Assembly (NCBI GenBank): GCA_002478865.1 | Contig: DLJZ01000030.1 | Coordinates: 86,531 to 150,530, forward strand | Reading direction: 5' to 3' | DNA: 64,000 nucleotides | DNA from: Hungatella sp. UBA7603 | GTDB lineage: Bacteria > Bacillota > Clostridia > Lachnospirales > Lachnospiraceae | Shown: piece after piece, positions 56,299 through 63,981 of the stretch | How positions within the stretch are numbered: position 1 is the stretch's first letter | How the letters are laid out: the number at the start of each line of letters is the position of its first letter | The notes under the pieces: model-generated | Told to the model about the DNA's origin: nothing | The model's input: the letters and a program-made list of their open reading frames with translations, nothing else | The model's database searches: none | Position numbers and translations under genes: made by a program

Positions 56299-57285
56299 TT
56301 ATACGTGATTTTTCGGATCAGCCGCATCAGAAAAGGCATTGCCGATGATATAAAACGATATAGTGACAAAGGAAAGAATGATCGTTGGATAAATAAGCTG
56401 ATACCGAAGTGCCGCACTGGTAATTAACACCCGACCTTCATTAATCAGATTACCAAGGCTTGGAATATCCACAGGAAGCCCCAAACCAATGTATGTGATA
56501 AATACCTCATTTCCAATGGCAGCAGGAATGGTGAGGGCCATACGAAGCATAATTACGGATACCAAATAAGGCAGCAGGTTCTTAATAATAATCCGCCCCA
56601 TAGGCGTCCCCAAACAGCGGCTGGCAACATTATAATCCCTGTCTCTTATAATCAGGATCTGATTTCTTATAAACCTTGCCATCTGAATCCACCCCGTCAG
56701 ACACATAGCAAAAACAAGGGTTTGAACACTGGGCTTTAAGATATAGGAAATTAAGATGAGTATAATGGTATTTGGTATGTTATCAATAATATTATAAATT
56801 TCTGTAAGGATAAAATCCGCCTTTCTAACATATCCCCAGATCACACCAACTGAGATTCCGATAATCGCTTCTGCAATTGCCACCAAAATCCCAATAAGAA
56901 GGGAAGTCCTGGTGCCTGCCCAGATTCTGGCCCAGAGATCCTGACCAATGGAATTGGTCCCCAAGAGAAACACCTTCCCAGGCGGTACATTGCGGTAATG
57001 CATCCCATTGGCATCATTTAATATCTTGTTGGGATCATACTGCCCTGGCAAATAAGGCTGAATAAAAGTAAAGATAAGCAAAAGAATCAAAAATACCAAG
57101 AGAACCACTGCTCCCCGGTTCTTAAAAAAAGCCTCAATCGTACTCTTCCAATAGGAATAATTGCTGTATCCAGTTCTCTCTGCTTCTTCTTCCTTAAATT
57201 CAGCAAACGTGAACAGATCTGATTCTTCCATGTGATCCATAAGCTGGGATTCCTTCGCATGACGGTAAGAAAATTGCTTCATCAT
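56299..57285 (-). CDS. oligopeptide ABC transporter permease (OppC/DppC type)
   Basis: A 328-residue permease with an extended cytosolic N-terminal part (about 50 residues), one helix at the start (AVVLLVFLILLLIFTFI) and the five-helix binding-protein-dependent transport domain; LGTNSIGQDLWARIWAGTRTSLLIG is the OppC/DppC region and EVFITYIGLGLPVDIPSLGNLI carries the EAA-type coupling loop. It overlaps the previous permease gene by four bases (ATGA), so both are translated together. Confidence 0.93.
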   Translation of the reverse strand: MMKQFSYRHAKESQLMDHMEESDLFTFAEFKEEEAERTGYSNYSYWKSTIEAFFKNRGAVVLLVFLILLLIFTFIQPYLPGQYDPNKILNDANGMHYRNVPPGKVFLLGTNSIGQDLWARIWAGTRTSLLIGILVAIAEAIIGISVGVIWGYVRKADFILTEIYNIIDNIPNTIILILISYILKPSVQTLVFAMCLTGWIQMARFIRNQILIIRDRDYNVASRCLGTPMGRIIIKNLLPYLVSVIMLRMALTIPAAIGNEVFITYIGLGLPVDIPSLGNLINEGRVLITSAALRYQLIYPTIILSFVTISFYIIGNAFSDAADPKNHV

Positions 57286-58223
57286 CTGTCACCCTCTTTC
57301 CTTCCAAGGCTGATTCTAGGATCAAGCATGACCATGAGTATATCCCCTAATAATAACCCTAGAACTCCAACGCAGGCATATAAAAGCACAATTCCCTGAA
57401 CCATTGCATTGTCATGTTTTTTAATCACCATCACAAGCAATCCCCCCATTCCAGGAATGCTATATAAAGATTCTATATAAATGGACCCGATAACCGTATT
57501 TAAAAATGCCGTAGGTATGTACTGAACCAAAGGAACAAACGCATTTCGGAAAATATGTTTAAACATGATCTCACCCTCAGACAACCCCTTTGCCTTTGCA
57601 AGCTTCACATAATCTCTATTGCTTTCATCCACCATATAACGCCTCAGCCACATACCATAAAACGCGATATTTCCAAGAGACATAGAAAATACAGGAAGCA
57701 ACCAGTATTTCGGATCCTCCATCTTAAACAGCAAGCCAACATCCAAAAGACTGGTTCCATAAAGCTGAAGGTACAGATAATACACCGCAGCCGGTACCGC
57801 CTGGATACATACAATAAATAATGTTCCAAGCCGGTCAGGCCAGCGGTACTGATATCTCGCCATCACAGCCCCCAGGGGAAGTCCTATCACAAGAGAGATG
57901 ACCATAGACCACAATCCCAGCTTAATGGAAACAGGTACCTTATCCGCCAAAATCTCAGTAACTGATACATTAGCCCGGTAAATTCTAGAGACTCCAAGAT
58001 CACCATGAAACAGATCATTAAAAAAGCGAAGGATCTGCGCTGGAAGAGGATCTGTCATCCCCATCTCCTTTAGCCCTACTTGAATCTGTTGAGGTGTCAT
58101 CTTATCAAAGTTCTGAAAATATCCCTCTATCGGCATAAAGCGAAGCAGACAGAACACCACCGTTAATATCACCGCTAGGGTAAGAAAGGAACGTGCAATA
58201 CGTTTTGCTAAATAATTTACCAT
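57282..58223 (-). CDS. oligopeptide ABC transporter permease (OppB/DppB type)
   Basis: A 313-residue membrane protein with six helices and the OppB/DppB opening MVNYLAKRIARSFLTLAVILTVVFCLLRFMP; the coupling loop region is YVKLAKAKGLSEGEIMFKHIFRNAFVPLV (about 205-233). It pairs with the OppC-type permease in the import channel. A ribosome site (AAGGAGA) precedes the ATG. It lies 170 bases after the substrate-binding protein gene, separated by a stem-loop and a short tandem repeat. Confidence 0.93.
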   Translation of the reverse strand: MVNYLAKRIARSFLTLAVILTVVFCLLRFMPIEGYFQNFDKMTPQQIQVGLKEMGMTDPLPAQILRFFNDLFHGDLGVSRIYRANVSVTEILADKVPVSIKLGLWSMVISLVIGLPLGAVMARYQYRWPDRLGTLFIVCIQAVPAAVYYLYLQLYGTSLLDVGLLFKMEDPKYWLLPVFSMSLGNIAFYGMWLRRYMVDESNRDYVKLAKAKGLSEGEIMFKHIFRNAFVPLVQYIPTAFLNTVIGSIYIESLYSIPGMGGLLVMVIKKHDNAMVQGIVLLYACVGVLGLLLGDILMVMLDPRISLGRKEGDR

Positions 58224-58314
58224 CAGCTTTCAGTCTCCTTTGTTCTCTAAAATAAAAATACTCTCTAAAAAAGACGTAGGTAATTCTACCTCTATCTTAG
58301 ACGGTATTTTTCCA

Positions 58315-58340
58315 CCGGATCAAATCATGCTTTGATCCGG
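58315..58340. promoter_or_regulatory. stem-loop between binding-protein and permease genes
   Basis: CCGGATCAAA at 58315-58324 pairs exactly with TTTGATCCGG at 58331-58340. Without a T tail on the minus strand it is more likely to protect the 3' end of the binding-protein mRNA and let only part of transcription continue, as in many importer operons. Confidence 0.65.
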
Positions 58341-58354
58341 CGTATGAATTTTTT

Positions 58355-58408
58355 CTTTTATTTCAGATTTTCCTTTTATTTCGGATATTCCCTTTATTTC
58401 AGATTTTC
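58355..58408. repeat. 18-bp tandem repeat, three copies, spanning a stop codon
   Basis: Three adjacent 18-base copies (58355-58372, 58373-58390, 58391-58408; type CTTTTATTTCAGATTTTC) differ by one to three bases. The rightmost copy holds the last codons and TAA of the binding-protein gene; the other two repeat that end. Confidence 0.9.
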
Positions 58409-60328
58409 CTGCTTGTTTGTCTTATACTTCTCCATGGAAACGTATTGATCCAATAGGTGCTGACCTTTATACCTTAAATTTGATACCCCAAAAGGTGCAT
58501 ACTGCCCCTCAAATACATTCAGTTTCGTTGCTACATATTTGCTGACTGAGATACTATAAGGCAAGACAAATGCATGGTTGATAAGACTTGCTTCTGCTTT
58601 GGCAAATGCCTCATACCTGGCATTGATATCTACTTTCAATCCCTTTGCCTCATCAACAAGATCAAAGTACTCCTTTGCAGCCTCTGCGGAAGGGGTCCCT
58701 TCTTCTATGGTCTTTGCAATATTCCCATATTTGTAACCAAGGTCATAGCCTCCGTCACCTTTTGACTGATAAAATGGATCTGTCCAGGTTTCCGGATCTG
58801 CATAATCAGCTCCCCAGTTGCATTTCATGAGAGCAAACTTCCCACCTCTTCGTACTTCTGTTAAAAATCCATCTGCAGGGCCAGCTTCCACCACTACATC
58901 AATAAAATCAGTTCCAAGAAGACTTTCCATCTGCTGTTTTACTACCTGACACTCTTTATCCCAGTTAATTTCGGAGGGATTATAAGGCATTAAAACTTTA
59001 ACCGGAAACGATACTCCCAAAGCCGAAAGCTCTTTCATTGCTAGATCCTTATACCCTCTTGCCTTCGCCTCATCAAACGTCTGTTCAAGAGTTTTCATAC
59101 TTCCCACCGTGGTATAATCCACACCTTCTGCATTAAAGGTAAAGTCAGGAGGAGTAATAGAACGAATCACAAAATCTTCTGGATTTGAAGGCTCAATCAC
59201 CGCTACTTCCTTTGTTTTATTCAGACCATAAAACAATGTCTTTCTAAAGTTTTCATTATTCACTGCCTTTCTCCAATTGTCTGGTTCATACTGAGCATCA
59301 AATTGGGGATTAAAATTAAAACAATAGAAATAGGAATAACTGGTTTTAGGTCTTTCCCTGCTAACTAAATTCTTTGTATCCTCACCCTTTAACCAATCAT
59401 CAAGAATATCGGCTGAAATCTCTGCGTAATCGATCTCCCCACGCTTTACCATCTCCGGTCCGATGGTATTATACTCTGCATTATAAATCTCCTGAATCTC
59501 ATCTATGTAAACAGAATCCGCATCATAATTTAATGGATTCTTTTTCAACACATGTTTTTCCTGAGGTGAATATTCCTCCAAATAATAAGCTCCATTGTAA
59601 TACATCTTATCTGCCCCAGTGCCAAATTCCTTTCCCAAAGATGTAAGCTGTGGCCCATAGGCTGGCATATAAACAATGTATGCAAGAGAAGAAAGGAAGT
59701 AAGGAACCTCCTTATCAAGAGTATAGGTAAGTGTATGGGGATCCACTGCCTTAACCCCGACCGTAGAGAAATCTACTGTCTCCCACACTTTTCCTTCCTT
59801 ATCTGGTCCCCCCTTGTAGACTTGACCATTGTAATAATTCTCTGCACTAGCGATAATTCCAAACAGGTTTTGTACATTTGCACTCTCATTTTCCGGAGAC
59901 AATTGATACTTCATGGCATCTACAAAATCCTGTGCTGTGACCTCTCCTACTTCAGCTCCCGTATGATCCACCCACTTGGCTTCCCGAAGCTTAAAGGTCC
60001 AGGTAAGGGAGGCATCGTCAAAACTCCATTCCGTAGCAAGCCCTGGTTTAATCTGCCCCTTGCTATCATATTCCACAAGAGTATCAATACAGTTTGCACC
60101 AATTTTATAATCACCCTCCGAGGACGAGACAAGATAATTTAAAGTCGATGCTTCCGCCCCATATAATTTTGTATACACCGCTCCGTCTTTGCTCGCTCCC
60201 CCTTTAGACCCGCTTTCTTCCTTTCCTGCCCCCTCTTTCACTGTCTGCTTTGAGCTGCAGCCACTAAATACTATGGAAACTGCAAGAACGGTACCAAAGA
60301 CAGCTGCCAACATTCCCTTTTTCTTCAT
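58394..60328 (-). CDS. peptide ABC transporter substrate-binding lipoprotein
   Basis: A 644-residue solute-binding protein of the oligopeptide (SBP type 5) family. The lipoprotein signal ends at Cys24 (lipobox VFSGC), so it is anchored on the outer face of the membrane. Family stretches include KPGLATEWSFDDASLTWTFKLR, VTAQDFVDAMKYQLSPEN and LKKNPLNYDADSVYIDEI. It feeds the OppBCDF-type importer encoded downstream. GGAGGATAAGGA gives ATG 60328. Context (NlpC/P60 and beta-lactamase-fold enzymes) suggests cell-wall peptides as ligand, an inference. Confidence 0.93.
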   Translation of the reverse strand: MKKKGMLAAVFGTVLAVSIVFSGCSSKQTVKEGAGKEESGSKGGASKDGAVYTKLYGAEASTLNYLVSSSEGDYKIGANCIDTLVEYDSKGQIKPGLATEWSFDDASLTWTFKLREAKWVDHTGAEVGEVTAQDFVDAMKYQLSPENESANVQNLFGIIASAENYYNGQVYKGGPDKEGKVWETVDFSTVGVKAVDPHTLTYTLDKEVPYFLSSLAYIVYMPAYGPQLTSLGKEFGTGADKMYYNGAYYLEEYSPQEKHVLKKNPLNYDADSVYIDEIQEIYNAEYNTIGPEMVKRGEIDYAEISADILDDWLKGEDTKNLVSRERPKTSYSYFYCFNFNPQFDAQYEPDNWRKAVNNENFRKTLFYGLNKTKEVAVIEPSNPEDFVIRSITPPDFTFNAEGVDYTTVGSMKTLEQTFDEAKARGYKDLAMKELSALGVSFPVKVLMPYNPSEINWDKECQVVKQQMESLLGTDFIDVVVEAGPADGFLTEVRRGGKFALMKCNWGADYADPETWTDPFYQSKGDGGYDLGYKYGNIAKTIEEGTPSAEAAKEYFDLVDEAKGLKVDINARYEAFAKAEASLINHAFVLPYSISVSKYVATKLNVFEGQYAPFGVSNLRYKGQHLLDQYVSMEKYKTNKQENLK

Positions 60329-60540
60329 TCCTTATCCTCCTTGTCTTCTAATATATATTCACCCTGAAACAGATTCATCAACCAGGTAATTCTCTGTATT
60401 TCAGGTTGCTTTTCAATATCTAACCAATCCTTTTTTTTATCTACCAGCAAAATTACTTGGCTATTTACTATTATTTTGTCCAACACACTAAGCATACTTT
60501 CGAATATTTTTAAAGTGATTTGGCGTTTTTTTATTATTTA
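60329..60540 (-). promoter_or_regulatory. upstream region of the transporter operon
   Basis: On the minus strand TTGATG near 60379 and TATATA near 60352, about 18 bases apart, could be the promoter, with a leader of about 20 bases. The rest is AT-rich with oligo-A runs leading into the 22-bp array. No gene seen. Confidence 0.45.
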
Positions 60541-60714
60541 TTTATCATATTTTTATCCTTTACTTATCACATTTTTACCATTTACTTATCACATTTTTAC
60601 CATTTACTTATCATGTTTTTATCCTTTACACATCATGTTTTTATCCTTTACTTATCATTTTTTATCCTTTACTTATCATCCTTTTATCCTTTATTTATCA
60701 TATTTTTATCATTA
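60541..60714. repeat. 22-bp imperfect tandem array, eight copies
   Basis: Copies start at 60541, 60563, 60585, 60607, 60629, 60651, 60672 and 60694; six are 22 bases and two are 21. The shared core on the plus strand is TTATCA..TTTTTA.C.TTTA. There are no spacers between copies. On the minus strand each unit contains a run of five A and most contain AAAGGAT or AAATGGT followed by ATGATAA or GTGATAA. The array fills the space between the hydrolase gene at 60741 and the transporter promoter. Confidence 0.93.
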
Positions 60715-60740
60715 CTTGATTCATATTTTAATACTCTTAC

Positions 60741-61520
60741 CTATTTATTAAACATCTGATAAAGCTCCAAAGAAATATCAGCCATTAGTCTTTCTAAACG
60801 GGGAGTATCCGTCTCATTACCGCAAAAACATACGATAAAAGGAACTTTTCCAAAAATAATACCCACATCATGGCTAATGCCTATATCTTCCCCTGTCTTA
60901 TGGGCAATTTCTGGTCTTTCGGAAACCGCTTTTAAATAAAATGGTATCTTACCTGCAAGCTGCTGATTTTTCATAATAGATAACATGGTATCACTGGCAC
61001 GCCTGCTGACTAAAATACCTTCAAACATCATTTTCAACAACCTCCCTATCTCCCCCGCCGTAATATAATTTTGTATTCCCAACTTAGAACTCTCTAAATC
61101 AAACATTTTCCGATTAAGTACTGTTTTTTCAAATCCTAACTCAATAATTGTAAGGTTAATTGCATCAAATCCTATAAAATCAATCAAAACATTAGTAGCC
61201 GTATTATCACTAAAGATAATCATCAAAGTCACTAAATCCATAAGTGTCACTTGAATATGTTCATGAAGATAGGTAAGTGCTCCACAGGATGGCACACATT
61301 CCTCCCTCTTTATTTCAAACATCTTATCCAAAGGAAATGAATTTCGTTCCACTCCTTCAAAAACAGAAACCATAACAAACAACTTAATCACACTAGCCGC
61401 CATCATAGGTTCATGTTCTCTATAACCAATTGATTCCCCTGTATCCAAATTCTCAAAATAAAAGCTTATTTTCCCTGGGAGTAGCTCCAATCGCTTTATA
61501 ATTTCAATTTGCATCCCCAT
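60741..61520 (-). CDS. class A beta-lactamase-fold serine hydrolase, cytosolic
   Basis: A 259-residue relative of the protein at 52244-53101, with S43-V-I-K46, SDN in IFSDNTATN and a canonical KTG in AHKTGEDIG. There is no signal peptide, so action on imported compounds is more likely than protection from beta-lactams. GGAGGGATCTT precedes ATG 61520. It lies upstream of the peptide importer on the same strand, separated by the 22-bp array, so the importer cluster is flanked by two such enzymes. Substrate unknown. Confidence 0.87.
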   Translation of the reverse strand: MGMQIEIIKRLELLPGKISFYFENLDTGESIGYREHEPMMAASVIKLFVMVSVFEGVERNSFPLDKMFEIKREECVPSCGALTYLHEHIQVTLMDLVTLMIIFSDNTATNVLIDFIGFDAINLTIIELGFEKTVLNRKMFDLESSKLGIQNYITAGEIGRLLKMMFEGILVSRRASDTMLSIMKNQQLAGKIPFYLKAVSERPEIAHKTGEDIGISHDVGIIFGKVPFIVCFCGNETDTPRLERLMADISLELYQMFNK

Positions 61521-61798
61521 AAGATCCCTCCACTATGAATGTATGACCATCTGATATAAAAAAAGAGGCACTGGACCAATTGTCTGCAGCTACCTCGTCG
61601 CGTCTGAATTTAAATTAACTTACTCATATTTTTAGTATAATAAAATTAACAAAAAAATCAAGTTGTTTTTATCGTAAGTGCAACATCTAATGAAAAAACA
61701 TTGTTTTTACTTAATTAATCAAGTATATTTTTCCATTATCCTACTCTTAGTATAAGTTTACGTAATAGAATAGAAATCAATGATTAAAAATGCCCACA

Positions 61799-61839
61799 AA
61801 AAAAGAACAGTTTTCATAATTTATCAAACTGTTCTTTTC
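61799..61839 (-). terminator. intrinsic terminator after tRNA-Arg
   Basis: On the minus strand AAAAGAACAGTTT pairs with AAACTGTTCTTTT across a 12-base loop and is followed by T7. The rest of the gap 61521-61798 is AT-rich and without a gene. Confidence 0.9.
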
Positions 61840-61841
61840 CA

Positions 61842-61915
61842 TGCGCCGGACAAGATTTGAACTCGCGGCCTTCTGGTCCGTAGCCAGACGCTCTATCCAG
61901 CTGAGCTACCAGCGC
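61842..61915 (-). tRNA. tRNA-Arg (anticodon ACG)
   Basis: A 74-base cloverleaf: acceptor GCGCTGG/CCGGCGC, D-arm TAGCTCAGCTGG, anticodon stem TCTGG/CCAGA with loop CTACGGA, T-loop TTCAAAT. No CCA is encoded. It has its own promoter and terminator. Confidence 0.97.
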
Positions 61916-61932
61916 ATCCTCTTGCAATTGCT

Positions 61933-61961
61933 ACTATACACCTGTTTTATTTATTTGTAAA
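61933..61961 (-). promoter_or_regulatory. promoter of tRNA-Arg
   Basis: On the minus strand TTTACA (61956-61961) and TATAGT (61933-61938) are 17 bases apart, about 17 bases before the tRNA. Confidence 0.75.
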
Positions 61962-61992
61962 GCTTGATTCCTATGAATAAAATTCTTACAGA

Positions 61993-62700
61993 TCAAACTA
62001 TATTCTTACCAATCATATCAAGAACCCACTGAGGTGCTAACTGTGGTAATTCCGTACCATTTTGTTTCGCCTTTTTATAGGCATCAATCGTACGTCTTCT
62101 CTCCAACTCATAAGCCATCTTTTCTTCCGCTGCATCAAGTATTTGTTCTATATACGCACTTGGAATCACACACACTCCATCAGAGTCACCTACCACCAGA
62201 TCACCCGGACAGACTCTAATACCCCCGCAAGTAATTTCTGTATTCACATTTCCCTCTTCCTTTTTAATAGGACCATTTGGCATAAATCCCCTGCTGTACA
62301 CAGGAAAGCCAAGCTCGATATTTCCAACTCTATCTCTGGTATATCCATCTATCACCATTCCCTGAAAGCCCACCGCCTGGCATGCTCCCATAATAAGATC
62401 GCCGAAATATGCCTTATGGGAATATCCTTTGCCATCAATCACCATAACATATCCCTCAGAAGGAGTACTGTAGCTAGCCAAATGAATCGGAAAGTTATCA
62501 CCCTCCCTAGTCTCCACCGTCAAGGCGGTACCAACCATAGCCATCCCCCGATCCACTGGCATAATCCCAGCCTCCATACAGCCACAATTAGGAATATCTA
62601 AACCACTCTTTTTCACCCCATCACATAACAGTGCAACGCCAAGGCTTCTGGCTCTATCCAAATATTTTTTCTCGATTAATTCCGCGCAATTATTAATCAT
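61993..62700 (-). CDS. RraA family protein (HMG/CHA aldolase-like)
   Basis: A 235-residue protein of the RraA/demethylmenaquinone-methyltransferase-like fold. Motifs are VALLCDGVKKSG near residue 22, GDLIMGACQAVGFQGMVIDGYTRD near 100-125 with the Gly-rich site and Arg/Asp pair that bind metal and oxo-acid in the aldolases, and VCPGDLVVGDSDGVCVIP near 180. Members include 4-hydroxy-4-methyl-2-oxoglutarate aldolases and the RNase E inhibitor RraA; since RNase E is not the main nuclease here, an aldolase or decarboxylase role is more likely. AAGGGAG precedes ATG 62700. It is transcribed alone. Confidence 0.85.
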   Translation of the reverse strand: MINNCAELIEKKYLDRARSLGVALLCDGVKKSGLDIPNCGCMEAGIMPVDRGMAMVGTALTVETREGDNFPIHLASYSTPSEGYVMVIDGKGYSHKAYFGDLIMGACQAVGFQGMVIDGYTRDRVGNIELGFPVYSRGFMPNGPIKKEEGNVNTEITCGGIRVCPGDLVVGDSDGVCVIPSAYIEQILDAAEEKMAYELERRRTIDAYKKAKQNGTELPQLAPQWVLDMIGKNIV

Positions 62701-63194
62701 AACTTTTCTCCCTTATCATTGGTTTAATCTTCTATTATTCGTTATATCTTCTATCATTGGTTTTATCTTCCACCATTCATATACCTAATTCATTTTTAGA
62801 TCAGCTTAGCTACAACAGAAGATGTGATCAATAGTTGAAACCTCAAATTCATCTCTATTTCTATAAGCACAAATTCCATGATTCAAGAATAAAGGAATAA
62901 GTCCTATGTAAAATCACGGCAAGTATATCACAAAAAAAACACCCTGTACAGGATGCCTTCTATGTGAATTAATTATTTCATTAAATATATCTAGAATATG
63001 TTTTCAACTCCCCTAAGTCTTCACAAGTTGTTATTGTATCATTAAAAAACTTTTCTCTCCAATATTTGCGAACACAATTATCACTGACAGTATAAGGGTC
63101 TCAAGCTCTACTAGTTTTAGAATTATAATCTAAAAGTTATAGATTTAAAGTTATTATTCACACTAACTCGTTTCCATCTTTTATAATCTCCAAT
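62701..63194. other. AT-rich intergenic region with an isolated terminator
   Basis: No protein gene is evident in these 494 bases. Near 62710-62780 a phrase like TATCTTCTATCATTGGTTT occurs two to three times with changes. At 62932-62958 a leftward terminator (next entry) has no annotated gene before it. Confidence 0.5.
62932..62958 (-). terminator. orphan intrinsic terminator
   Basis: On the minus strand CATCCT and AGGGTG pair around GTAC and are followed by T8 (62932-62939). A promoter-like TTGGAG-N18-TACAAT lies about 80 bases upstream on the same strand, near 63020-63060. Confidence 0.6.
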
Positions 63195-63234
63195 GCAAAA
63201 AAGAGACATTCAGTAAAGAACGTCTCTCTTTTGT
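63195..63234 (-). terminator. terminator of the tRNA array
   Basis: On the minus strand CAAAAGAGAGAC pairs with GTCTCTTTTTTG (63222-63233 with 63196-63207) and ends in T6. It lies about 28 bases after the last tRNA of the leftward array. Confidence 0.88.
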
Positions 63235-63261
63235 TGACCCTTGTAAACAAAGGTGCTTGTA

Positions 63262-63335
63262 CGTGCGTGAGAAGATTCGAACTCCCGACCCCTTGGTCCG
63301 TAGCCAAGTGCTCTATCCAGCTGAGCTACACACAC
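63262..63335 (-). tRNA. tRNA-Arg (anticodon ACG), second copy
   Basis: Acceptor GTGTGTG pairs with CACGCAC (one G-U pair), anticodon stem CTTGG/CCAAG with loop CTACGGA, T-loop TTCGAAT, discriminator G. It has the same anticodon as the gene at 61842 but a different acceptor stem. No CCA encoded. Confidence 0.95.
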
Positions 63336-63364
63336 ATATTCACTTAGTTGCCTTATTAGGCAAA

Positions 63365-63450
63365 TGCCGGCGACCGGAATCGAACCGGTACGGGCGATTA
63401 AGCCCGCAGGATTTTAAGTCCTGTGCGTCTGCCAGTTCCGCCACGCCGGC
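63365..63450 (-). tRNA. tRNA-Leu (anticodon TAA)
   Basis: An 86-base class II tRNA with acceptor GCCGGCG/CGCCGGC, long variable arm (GCGGGCTTAATCGCCCGT), and anticodon loop CTTAAAA. No CCA encoded. Confidence 0.96.
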
Positions 63451-63473
63451 ATTCTCATGATTTCTCATGGAAA

Positions 63474-63546
63474 TGGGACCTATAGGGCTCGAACCTATGA
63501 CCCTCTGCTTGTAAGGCAGATGCTCTCCCAGCTGAGCTAAGATCCC
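63474..63546 (-). tRNA. tRNA-Val (anticodon TAC)
   Basis: Acceptor GGGATCT/AGGTCCC (with G-U pairing), anticodon stem CTGCC/AGCAG region with loop CTTACAA, T-loop TTCGAGC. No CCA encoded. Confidence 0.96.
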
Positions 63547-63609
63547 AAAAACATTTGGTAAACATTACATTTACCCGCTGAATTACAAAGTCTGTATTTG
63601 CATACAGAA

Positions 63610-63683
63610 CGACCCGGATGGGACTCGAACCCACGACCTCCGCCGTGACAGGGCGGCGCTCTAACCAACTGAGCCACCAGGCC
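63610..63683 (-). tRNA. tRNA-Asp (anticodon GTC)
   Basis: Acceptor GGCCTGG/CCGGGTC with G-U pairs, anticodon loop CTGTCAC flanked by CCGCC/GGCGG, T-loop TTCGAGT, discriminator G as usual for Asp. No CCA encoded. Confidence 0.96.
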
Positions 63684-63712
63684 AGATTATCAAATACTTA
63701 GTTCAGTGCTAG

Positions 63713-63786
63713 TGGACCTTCGGGGACTCGAACCCGGGACCGACCGGTTATGAGCCGGTTGCTCTAACCAACTGAGCTAAAGGTCC
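63713..63786 (-). tRNA. tRNA-Met (anticodon CAT)
   Basis: Acceptor GGACCTT/AAGGTCC, anticodon loop CTCATAA between ACCGG and CCGGT, T-loop TTCGAGT. The first acceptor pair is a normal G-C, and three G-C pairs of an initiator anticodon stem are absent, so elongator Met is favoured; a CAT-type Ile tRNA cannot be fully excluded. No CCA encoded. Confidence 0.9.
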
Positions 63787-63825
63787 TAAACATAATAATC
63801 TGATATATATATTTAGCTAAACAAA

Positions 63826-63898
63826 AGCCGATGATCGGACTCGAACCGATAACCTGCTGATTACAAATCAGCTGCTCTGCCAATTGAGCCACATCGGC
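63826..63898 (-). tRNA. tRNA-Thr (anticodon TGT)
   Basis: Acceptor GCCGATG/CATCGGC, anticodon stem CTGAT/ATCAG with loop TTGTA core (TTTGTAA), T-loop TTCGAGT, discriminator T. No CCA encoded. Confidence 0.95.
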
Positions 63899-63905
63899 AT
63901 TTCAA

Positions 63906-63977
63906 TGACCCCAACGAGATTCGAACTCGTGTTACCGCCGTGAAAGGGCGATGTCTTAACCGCTTGACCATGGGGCC
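63906..63977 (-). tRNA. tRNA-Glu (anticodon TTC)
   Basis: Acceptor GGCCCCA/TGGGGTC, D-arm TGGTCAAGCGGTTAAGAC typical of Glu, anticodon loop CTTTCAC, T-loop TTCGAAT. No CCA encoded. Confidence 0.96.
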
Positions 63978-63981
63978 AAAG

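Noticed and set aside
60541-60714. CRISPR-like array
   Set aside because: Units are contiguous with no spacers, and no cas gene is present.
60476-60759. Hydrophobic rightward ORFs rich in Tyr, Leu and Phe
   Set aside because: They only translate the 22-bp tandem array in two frames.
52244-61520. Beta-lactam resistance genes
   Set aside because: Both class A fold proteins lack a signal peptide and the usual omega-loop pattern, and they lie with peptide import genes; resistance cannot be claimed.
63257-63460. 67-codon rightward ORF
   Set aside because: It runs antisense through tRNA-Arg and tRNA-Leu genes; such ORFs are artefacts of tRNA sequence.
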